DNA from: DATKNA01 sp035541595
GTDB taxonomy: Bacteria; Actinomycetota; Actinomycetes; Actinomycetales; Kineosporiaceae
Direction: 5' to 3'
DNA length: 12,756 nt
NCBI GenBank assembly: GCA_035541595.1
Contig: DATKNA010000013.1
Location: forward strand, 1 to 12,756
Positions 6,069-11,788 of the stretch are shown piece by piece (position 1 is the first letter of the stretch; each line of letters begins with the position of its first letter). The position numbers were made by a program, and so were the translations under genes. The notes below the pieces were generated by a model. The model was not told the DNA's origin. It made no database searches and saw only the letters and a program-made list of their open reading frames with translations.

Positions 6069-8857
6069 TGAGCCCGTCCACCACCGCGCCCTCCGCGCCG
6101 GGTCCAGCCTCTGCTCGGCGATCCCGACCGGCCGCCTCTCCGGCGTCCGGCGCCGTGCCGGCCCGCCCCCTCTCGCCGGGCCACGTAGGCCGGCTCCTGC
6201 TGGTCGACGGGCACTCGATGGCCTATCGGGCCTTCTTCGCCCTGCCCGTCGAGAACTTCTCCACCTCCACAGGGCAGGTCACCAACGCCGTCTACGGCTT
6301 CACGTCGATGCTCATCAACGTCCTGCGGGACGAGCAGCCCACGCACGTCGCGGTGGCGTTCGACGTGTCCCGGGCCACCTTCCGCAGCGAGGCGTACGCC
6401 GACTACAAGGCCAACCGCACGGCGTCCCCGCAGGAGTTCTCGGGCCAGGTCGCGCTGATCAAGGAAGTGCTCGCGGCCCTGCGCATCCCCGTGCTGGAGA
6501 AGGAGGGGTACGAGGCGGACGACGTCATCGCCACGCTCACCCGCCAGGCCACGGCTGCCGGCTTCGAGGTCGTCGTCAGCACCGGGGACCGCGACGCGCT
6601 GCAGTTGGTGACCGACGACGTCACGCTGCTCTACCCGCTGCGCGGGGTCAGCGAGCTCATCCGGATGACCCCACCCGTCGTCCGGGAGCGCTACGGCGTC
6701 CCGCCCGAGCTGTACCCGGACGTCGCGGCCCTCGTCGGCGAGAGCAGCGACAACCTGCCCGGCGTCCCAGGGGTCGGGAACAAGACCGCGGCCAAGTGGC
6801 TGACCCAGTACGGCGGCCTGGACGGCGTCATCGCGAACGCCGGCGCGATCGGCGGCAGGGCGGGCCAGAGTCTGCGGGACAACCTCGAGACGGTGATCCG
6901 TAACCGGCAGCTCAACCGCCTGGTGGACGACCTGGAGCTGCCCCTCGGCCTGGACGACCTGAAGGTGCGGGCGTGGGACCGCGAGCAGGTCCACCAGGTG
7001 TTCGACGGGCTCGAGTTCCGCGTCCTGCGTGATCGGCTCTTCAGCACGCTCACCTCCCCCGAGCCGGAGGCCGAAGGAGGCTTCGACCTCGAGGTCGAGC
7101 ACCTGAGCGGGGTGGCCGTCCAGGAGTGGCTGGCCGTACACGCCACCGGGCCCGCGGGGCTGGTCGTGGTGGGGAGCTGGCGAGCCGGGCGAGGGGACGC
7201 CGAGGGTCTGGCCCTGGCCACCCCTGACGGGGCGGCGGGGTACGTGCACCTGGTCGACGCCGACCCGGCAGCGCTCGCAGCGCTCGGGTCGTGGCTCGCG
7301 GACGCCGACCGCGCCAAGGTGCTCCACGACGCGAAAGGGCCGCTCACGGCACTCGGCGACCGCGGCCTGCCCGTGCGGGGCGTGGTCAGCGACACCGCGC
7401 TCGCCGCCTACCTCTGCCGGCCGGACCAGCGCAGCTTCGACCTCGCCGACCTCACCCTGCGCCACCTCGGGCGCGAGCTGCGCGCCGAGTCGCCCGCCGA
7501 CGGCGCGGAGGACGGCCAGCTGACTCTCGAGGTGGACGAGGCCGCGCACGAAGCCGAGTCGGCGATGGTCAGGGCCCGCGCGGTGCTGGAGCTGTCCGTT
7601 GTGCTCGCCCGTGAGCTGGAGGAACGAGGTGGCACGCGGCTGCTGGCCGAGGTCGAGCTCCCCTTGGTCGGCGTCCTGGCCGCGATGGAGCACGCGGGCG
7701 TCGCGGCCGACGTCCCGCGACTGGAGGCGCTCGAGGCACACTTCGCCGCGGCAGTCGCCGAGGCCGCCTCCCAGGCGTACGCGGTCATCGGTCAGGAGAT
7801 CAACCTCGGCTCGCCGAAGCAGCTACAGGTGGTGCTCTTCGACGAGCTCGGCATGCCCAAGACCAAGCGCACCAAGACGGGGTACACCACCGACGCCGAA
7901 GCGCTGGCCGAGCTCTACGCCAAGACCGAGCACCCGTTCCTCCTCCACCTGCTGCGGCACCGGGACGCCTCCAGGCTGCGGCAGACCGTCGAGGGCTTGA
8001 TCAAGTCGGTCTCCGACGACGGACGGATCCACACCACCTACCAGCAGACGATCGCCGCCACCGGTCGGCTGTCGAGCACCGACCCGAACCTGCAGAACAT
8101 CCCGATCCGCACCGAGGAGGGCCGACAGATCCGAGAGACCTTCGTGGCCGGCCAGGGCTACGAGTCCCTGCTGACGGCGGACTACTCCCAGATCGAGATG
8201 CGGATCATGGCTCACCTGTCGGCGGACGAGGGGCTCATCGAGGCGTTCCGCTCGGGAGAGGACCTGCACCGGTTCGTCGGGTCCAGGGTGTTCTCGGTGC
8301 CGCCGGCGCAGGTCACGCCGGCGATGCGGTCGAAGATCAAGGCGATGTCGTACGGGCTGGCCTACGGCCTGTCGGCGTTCGGCCTGTCCCGCCAGCTGGT
8401 CATCCCGGTGGAGGAGGCCCGCGCCCTGATGGAGGAGTACTTCGACCGGTTCGGCGGCGTCCGCGACTACCTGCAGGGGATCGTGGCGCAGGCCCGGCGG
8501 ACGGGGTACACCGAGACGATCCTCGGCCGCCGCCGCTACCTGCCCGACCTCACGAGTGACAACCGGCAGCGACGTGAGATGGCCGAGCGGATGGCCCTGA
8601 ACGCCCCGATCCAGGGCTCGGCGGCGGACATCATCAAGGTCGCGATGCTGCGGGTCGACCGGGCGCTGCGCCAGGGCGGCCTGCGGAGCCGCCTGCTCCT
8701 GCAGGTCCATGACGAACTCGTCCTCGAGGTCGCACCGGGGGAGCTGGAGCCGGTCGGGGCCATGGTCCGCGAGGCGATGAGCGGCGCCGCGACGTTGTCG
8801 GTGCCGCTGGAGGTCTCCGTCGGCATCGGCCACTCCTGGCATGAAGCCGGCCACTGA
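6068..8857 (+). CDS. polA: DNA polymerase I
   Basis: A 929-residue repair and Okazaki-fragment polymerase. Residues 41-300 are the 5' nuclease (FEN) domain, with acidic metal ligands in LLLVDGHS (Asp47), VAFDVSR (Asp99), YEADD (148-152), STGDRD (Asp174, Asp176) and SSDNLPG (Asp228), followed by the DNA-binding helix-hairpin-helix GVPGVGNKT. Residues about 340-515 are a 3'-5' exonuclease-like fold lacking most catalytic acids, so proofreading is predicted absent. The polymerase domain (about 520-929) has motif A DYSQIEMR (705-712), O-helix R754...K758...Y762...Y766 and motif C QVHDE (Asp882, Glu883). The numbering coincides with E. coli Pol I. The first 40 residues are a Pro/Ser/Ala-rich extension, so a downstream GTG (6155) is possible, but the -10 box and spacing favour 6068. 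It appears monocistronic and converges with the methyltransferase gene. Confidence 0.98.
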   Translation: MSPSTTAPSAPGPASARRSRPAASPASGAVPARPLSPGHVGRLLLVDGHSMAYRAFFALPVENFSTSTGQVTNAVYGFTSMLINVLRDEQPTHVAVAFDVSRATFRSEAYADYKANRTASPQEFSGQVALIKEVLAALRIPVLEKEGYEADDVIATLTRQATAAGFEVVVSTGDRDALQLVTDDVTLLYPLRGVSELIRMTPPVVRERYGVPPELYPDVAALVGESSDNLPGVPGVGNKTAAKWLTQYGGLDGVIANAGAIGGRAGQSLRDNLETVIRNRQLNRLVDDLELPLGLDDLKVRAWDREQVHQVFDGLEFRVLRDRLFSTLTSPEPEAEGGFDLEVEHLSGVAVQEWLAVHATGPAGLVVVGSWRAGRGDAEGLALATPDGAAGYVHLVDADPAALAALGSWLADADRAKVLHDAKGPLTALGDRGLPVRGVVSDTALAAYLCRPDQRSFDLADLTLRHLGRELRAESPADGAEDGQLTLEVDEAAHEAESAMVRARAVLELSVVLARELEERGGTRLLAEVELPLVGVLAAMEHAGVAADVPRLEALEAHFAAAVAEAASQAYAVIGQEINLGSPKQLQVVLFDELGMPKTKRTKTGYTTDAEALAELYAKTEHPFLLHLLRHRDASRLRQTVEGLIKSVSDDGRIHTTYQQTIAATGRLSSTDPNLQNIPIRTEEGRQIRETFVAGQGYESLLTADYSQIEMRIMAHLSADEGLIEAFRSGEDLHRFVGSRVFSVPPAQVTPAMRSKIKAMSYGLAYGLSAFGLSRQLVIPVEEARALMEEYFDRFGGVRDYLQGIVAQARRTGYTETILGRRRYLPDLTSDNRQRREMAERMALNAPIQGSAADIIKVAMLRVDRALRQGGLRSRLLLQVHDELVLEVAPGELEPVGAMVREAMSGAATLSVPLEVSVGIGHSWHEAGH

Positions 8858-8970
8858 GCGGGCAACCGCCGTCCGCGGACCGGCCGGTCGGCACCAACGG
8901 CCATGGTCGGAACGGCCGATCGCGAGCCCCGGCGAAGGGGAGGCCGGCCCGTGCCGGAGTCGTCGCGCCC
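8858..8970. other. Convergent intergenic gap between polA and the methyltransferase gene
   Basis: 113 bp where two genes meet tail to tail. It holds a perfect 10-bp palindrome GTCCGCGGAC (8871-8880) and a small hairpin CCGGC/GCCGG (8944-8948 with 8953-8957) that lies 14 nt past the methyltransferase stop on the minus strand. Either could contribute to termination, but neither is a convincing terminator and no T-tract is present. Confidence 0.35.
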
Positions 8971-9786
8971 TCAGGGACGCCGGGCCACCAGGATGAGCGT
9001 GCCGGGGATCAGCCGTCCCCGCAGGGGGCTCCACCCGCCCCACACGTGTTCGTCCCCCTCCGGCCACTCGGGCTCCACCAGCCGCTCGATGACGAACCCT
9101 CCATCGACGAGTGCCGCAACGCGGTCCCCGAGCGTGCGGTGATGCTCGGCGTACAGCACGGTGCCGGCAGCGTCCAGCTCCACGTACGGCGTGCGGTCGA
9201 AGTACGAGCGATTCACGACCAGACCGTCCGGGCCGGGGTCGTCGGGAAAGGCCCAGCGCACCGGGTGCGTCACCGAGAACACCCAGCGCCCGCCGGTCCG
9301 GAGCACCCGCGCGACCTCCGTCATGATCCGCTCGGGGTCGGCGACGAACGGTACGGCGCCGTACGCCGAGCAGGCGAGGTCGAACGAGGCGTCCTGAAAG
9401 GGCAGGGCCCTGGCGTCGGCCTGGACCAGGACGGGTCCGGACGACGTCGAGCGGCGGGCCCCCTGCAGCATCCCGATCGACAGGTCGAGGCCCACGACGC
9501 GTGCCCCCCGCCCGGCGAGCCACCTCGAACACTGGGCCGCGCCGCAGCCCACGTCGATGACGTCCCGGCCGGCGACCTCGCCGAGCAGACCGGCATCGGC
9601 CTCGCGCAGCCCTTCCGGGCCCCAGACGAAGTCGTCCTCGCCGAGGAAGGCCCCGTGCTCCGCCAGGTACGCCGACGCCTCCCGGTCCCACCAGCGCCGG
9701 TTCCCCCGCACGCTCCCCTCGGCCCCGGCGGGCGCGTACCCGGCAGCCGTCACCGGGCCGAAGGCCGTCGTCGCGCGCTCGTTCAC
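8971..9786 (-). CDS. Class I SAM-dependent methyltransferase
   Basis: 271 residues, probably starting at GTG (9786). Its Shine-Dalgarno is poor, with G-runs about 10 nt upstream and AGGA too close, so the start is uncertain. The Methyltransf_11-type Rossmann core spans about 70-175: motif I VIDVGCGAAQCSRWLAG (76-92), acidic loop GLDLS with Asp101 for the ribose of SAM, ADARALPF (123-130, adenine contact), FDLACSAYGAVPFV (135-148) and EVARVLRTGGRWVFSVTHP (157-175). The N-terminal part RRWWDREASAYLAEHG (30-45) resembles the cap helix of small-molecule methyltransferases. The C-terminal strands (LVEPEWPEG, LIPGTLILVARRP) complete the fold. The substrate is unknown. The gene is divergent from rpsA and convergent with polA. 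No sign of truncation. Confidence 0.88.
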   Translation of the reverse strand: MNERATTAFGPVTAAGYAPAGAEGSVRGNRRWWDREASAYLAEHGAFLGEDDFVWGPEGLREADAGLLGEVAGRDVIDVGCGAAQCSRWLAGRGARVVGLDLSIGMLQGARRSTSSGPVLVQADARALPFQDASFDLACSAYGAVPFVADPERIMTEVARVLRTGGRWVFSVTHPVRWAFPDDPGPDGLVVNRSYFDRTPYVELDAAGTVLYAEHHRTLGDRVAALVDGGFVIERLVEPEWPEGDEHVWGGWSPLRGRLIPGTLILVARRP

Positions 9787-9843
9787 GTCCTCATCGTCCC
9801 CCCGGGCGTGGGGCCTCAGGACGCGTCCGGCGAGCGCGGTGCT

Positions 9844-9873
9844 TTGACCCGTGATCTGGGCAACAGGTAAGCT
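9844..9873 (+). promoter_or_regulatory. rpsA promoter (housekeeping sigma type)
   Basis: TTGACC (9844-9849) and TAAGCT (9868-9873) are separated by 18 bp. Both agree well with the actinobacterial SigA/HrdB consensus. The predicted transcript start is near 9880, giving an rpsA leader of about 200 nt. It is the best promoter in the window, as expected for a highly expressed ribosomal gene. Confidence 0.75.
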
Positions 9874-9879
9874 GTGCGT

Positions 9880-10082
9880 CGCGCGCGGCGTGTGCGCGGA
9901 CTGAAGTTGTCCTTGATCCGACTGGCGGAACGGCGGCCGACGACGGCCTGGCGGGAGGCCACCGACTCCGGGGCTCGTTGGACCGCGCGGCGTCGAACGG
10001 CCGGGCCGTCGCCCCCCGAGGGGTGTCGCGCGTCTACCCGTTCAGTCCCATCGACACCTGTCCGCATCGGAGCCCCCTCTAC
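9880..10082 (+). promoter_or_regulatory. Long 5' leader of rpsA
   Basis: About 200 nt separate the predicted transcript start from the rpsA ATG. Small GC-rich hairpins are visible: GGCCT/AGGCC (9945-9949 with 9956-9960), an ACGGC/GCCGT stem near 9997-10009, and CGCCCC/GGGGTG (10010-10015 with 10020-10025) closing a 4-nt loop. The ribosome binding site is a modest GGAG (10069-10072), 10 nt before ATG. Leaders of this length on ribosomal protein genes often carry autoregulation. Whether this one does is inference, and I do not recognise a named leader motif. Confidence 0.45.
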
Positions 10083-10086
10083 ATGA
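9892..10086 (+). other. Possible small upstream ORF overlapping the rpsA start
   Basis: Starting at GTG 9892, just after the predicted transcript start, an open frame of 64 codons ends with TGA at 10084-10086, forming an ATGA overlap with the rpsA ATG. The predicted peptide is Arg/Pro/Ser-rich with no recognised domain. Its 3' third uses many A/T-ending codons unlike the genes around it, which argues against long-term coding selection. It is recorded because the overlap geometry is the same as in the coupled liv genes. It may well be chance. Confidence 0.2.
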
Positions 10087-11543
10087 CCACGAGCACGGTC
10101 GAGCAGACGAGCACCCCCCAGGTCGCCGTCAACGACATCGGCAGCGCGGAGGACTTCCTCGCCGCCGTCGACCAGACGATCAAGTACTTCAACGACGGCG
10201 ACATCGTCTCCGGAACCGTCGTCAAGGTGGACCGCGACGAGGTCCTGCTCGACATCGGCTACAAGACCGAGGGCGTCATCCCCTCCCGCGAGTTGTCGAT
10301 CAAGCACGACGTCGACCCCGGCGAGGTCGTCACCGTCGGCGACGAGATCGAGGCCCTCGTTCTCCAGAAGGAGGACAAGGAAGGCCGGCTCATCCTGTCC
10401 AAGAAGCGCGCGCAGTACGAGCGCGCGTGGGGGACGATCGAGAAGATCAAGGAGGAGGACGGCATCGTCACCGGCACGGTGATCGAGGTCGTCAAGGGCG
10501 GCCTCATCCTCGACATCGGGCTGCGCGGCTTCCTCCCGGCGTCCCTGGTCGAGATGCGCCGCGTCCGCGACCTGCAGCCCTACGTCGGCAAGCAGATCGA
10601 GGCCAAGATCATCGAGCTCGACAAGAACCGCAACAACGTGGTGCTGTCCCGCCGCGCCTGGCTCGAGCAGACCCAGTCCGAGGTGCGCCAGACCTTCCTG
10701 CAGACACTGCAGAAGGGCCAGGTGCGCTCCGGCGTCGTCTCCTCCATCGTCAACTTCGGCGCGTTCGTCGACCTGGGCGGGGTCGACGGCTTGGTCCACG
10801 TGTCCGAGCTGTCCTGGAAGCACATCGACCACCCGAGCGAGGTCGTCGAGGTGGGCCAGGAGGTCACGGTCGAGGTCCTCGACGTCGACATGGACCGTGA
10901 GCGGGTGTCCCTGTCGCTGAAGGCGACGCAGGAGGACCCGTGGCAGCAGTTCGCGCGGACCCACGCGATCGGCCAGGTCGTGCCGGGCAAGGTCACGAAG
11001 CTCGTGCCGTTCGGCGCGTTCGTCCGCGTCGACGAGGGCATCGAGGGCCTGGTCCACATCTCGGAGCTGGCCGAGCGGCACGTCGAGATCCCGGAGCAGG
11101 TCGTCCAGGTCGGCGACAGCATCTTCGTCAAGGTCATCGACATCGACCTGGAGCGCCGCCGGATCTCGCTCTCCCTGAAGCAGGCCAACGAGGGCGTCGC
11201 TGCCTCGGGCACCGAGTTCGACCCCAGCCTCTACGGGATGGCCGCCGAGTACGACGAGCAGGGCAACTACAAGTATCCCGAGGGCTTCGACCCGGAGACC
11301 CAGGAGTGGCTGCCAGGCTACGAGCGCCAGCGCGAGGAGTGGGAACGACAGTACGCCGAGGCGCACGCGCGCTGGGAGGCGCACAGGCAGCAGATCGAGG
11401 ACGCCGGTCGCGCCGACAGCGAGGCCCGCGGCGATGCCCCCGCGCCGTCGTCGTACAGCTCGGACGCCCCACCCGCCGAGGGGACGCTCGCCTCGGACGA
11501 GGCCCTCGCCGCGCTGCGAGAGAAGCTCACCGGCGGGTTCTGA
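10083..11543 (+). CDS. rpsA: 30S ribosomal protein S1
   Basis: A 486-residue RNA-binding ribosomal protein that helps recruit mRNA to the 30S subunit. Four S1 (OB-fold) repeats are visible at about residues 37-107, 126-191, 213-280 and 297-366. The last two carry the clearest signatures, such as VSSIVNFGAFVDLGGVDGLV and VTKLVPFGAFVRVDEGIEGL. The sequence closely resembles mycobacterial RpsA along its whole length, including the N-terminal SPQVAVNDIG-like segment and the terminal LASDEALAALREKL. The actinobacterial form has four domains rather than the six of E. coli. Residues 367-486 form an acidic, charged C-terminal region. ATG 10083 is chosen because conservation begins there; an in-frame extension upstream to 9978 is not protein-like. 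A strong promoter lies upstream and tandem hairpins follow the stop. Confidence 0.98.
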   Translation: MTTSTVEQTSTPQVAVNDIGSAEDFLAAVDQTIKYFNDGDIVSGTVVKVDRDEVLLDIGYKTEGVIPSRELSIKHDVDPGEVVTVGDEIEALVLQKEDKEGRLILSKKRAQYERAWGTIEKIKEEDGIVTGTVIEVVKGGLILDIGLRGFLPASLVEMRRVRDLQPYVGKQIEAKIIELDKNRNNVVLSRRAWLEQTQSEVRQTFLQTLQKGQVRSGVVSSIVNFGAFVDLGGVDGLVHVSELSWKHIDHPSEVVEVGQEVTVEVLDVDMDRERVSLSLKATQEDPWQQFARTHAIGQVVPGKVTKLVPFGAFVRVDEGIEGLVHISELAERHVEIPEQVVQVGDSIFVKVIDIDLERRRISLSLKQANEGVAASGTEFDPSLYGMAAEYDEQGNYKYPEGFDPETQEWLPGYERQREEWERQYAEAHARWEAHRQQIEDAGRADSEARGDAPAPSSYSSDAPPAEGTLASDEALAALREKLTGGF

Positions 11544-11556
11544 CCCGCTGATACCA

Positions 11557-11595
11557 GCGAGGAGCCCTGCCGGTCCGACCGGTGGGGCTCCTCGC
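11557..11595 (+). terminator. rpsA terminator hairpin
   Basis: GCGAGGAGCCC (11557-11567) pairs perfectly with GGGCTCCTCGC (11585-11595). Two wobble pairs and an inner CCGGT/ACCGG stem continue the helix to an 18-bp hairpin with a 3-nt CCG loop. It starts 14 nt after the rpsA stop. No strong U-tract follows (GTTCC). Its position and stability make it the likely rpsA terminator. Confidence 0.8.
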
Positions 11596-11644
11596 GTTCC
11601 GGGCGCAGCCCTGCCGGTCCGACCGGTGGGGCTCCTCGCGTTCC
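11563..11644 (+). repeat. Two identical 38-bp direct repeats (duplicated terminator segment)
   Basis: The 38-bp segment at 11563-11600 recurs without a mismatch at 11607-11644, with a 6-bp GGGCGC spacer (44-bp period). It begins AGCCCTGCCGGTCC and ends GGGGCTCCTCGCGTTCC. Copy 1 includes most of the rpsA terminator. Copy 2 lacks the outer left arm but can still fold a 12-bp hairpin (AGCCC/GGGCT plus the inner stem). Perfect identity suggests recent duplication. Confidence 0.95.
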
Positions 11645-11745
11645 TTGCGCATGATCGGCGGAATCCCGGCCAGATGAGGCGACACGCCGCGGTATCGACG
11701 GCGTGTCGCCTCATCTGGCCGTGATGGCGCCGATCATGCGCAAGG
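11643..11745. repeat. 103-bp near-perfect palindrome between rpsA and coaE
   Basis: Each arm is 47 nt (11643-11689 and 11699-11745) around a 9-nt loop (11690-11698). By hand alignment 44 of 47 positions pair. The outer 18 bp are perfect (CCTTGCGCATGATCGGCG with its complement), as are the inner 21 bp (11668-11688 with 11700-11720). The only mismatches are at 11661, 11662 and 11666 in the junction. A further T-A pair extends it to 11642-11746, flanked on both sides by GT. No ORF or tRNA is in it. It could be a small non-autonomous mobile element, a bidirectional terminator, or a structural DNA site; the sequence alone does not decide. Confidence 0.9.
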
Positions 11746-11788
11746 AGTAGGTGCCGCCACCCGCCGGGCTCGAGCCGTCTCTGGCAGC

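Noticed and set aside
5480..7741. Very long open frame (about 750 codons) on the minus strand across the acetyltransferase and polA genes
   Set aside because: It lies opposite the well-supported polA frame and reads as Arg/Gly/Asp-rich low-complexity protein without domains. Long antisense frames are expected in very GC-rich genes.
9819..9828. 10-bp palindrome GGACGCGTCC between the divergent methyltransferase and rpsA genes, considered as an operator
   Set aside because: Short GC-rich palindromes are common by chance at this base composition. It lies upstream of the rpsA -35 box but nothing else supports a regulator site.
9978..10082. In-frame N-terminal extension of rpsA
   Set aside because: The extra 35 codons do not resemble S1 proteins, lie after a strong promoter in a likely leader, and conservation with mycobacterial RpsA begins at ATG 10083.
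9816..11714. About 630-codon open frame on the minus strand across rpsA
   Set aside because: It is the antisense shadow of rpsA. Its composition (runs of Leu, Asp, Val, Arg) mirrors the codons of the S1 repeats, and no domain is recognisable.
11643..11745. Palindrome considered as a tRNA, riboswitch or integrase attachment site
   Set aside because: No cloverleaf, no recognised aptamer core and no integrase gene or tRNA 3' end nearby; it is a simple two-armed hairpin.
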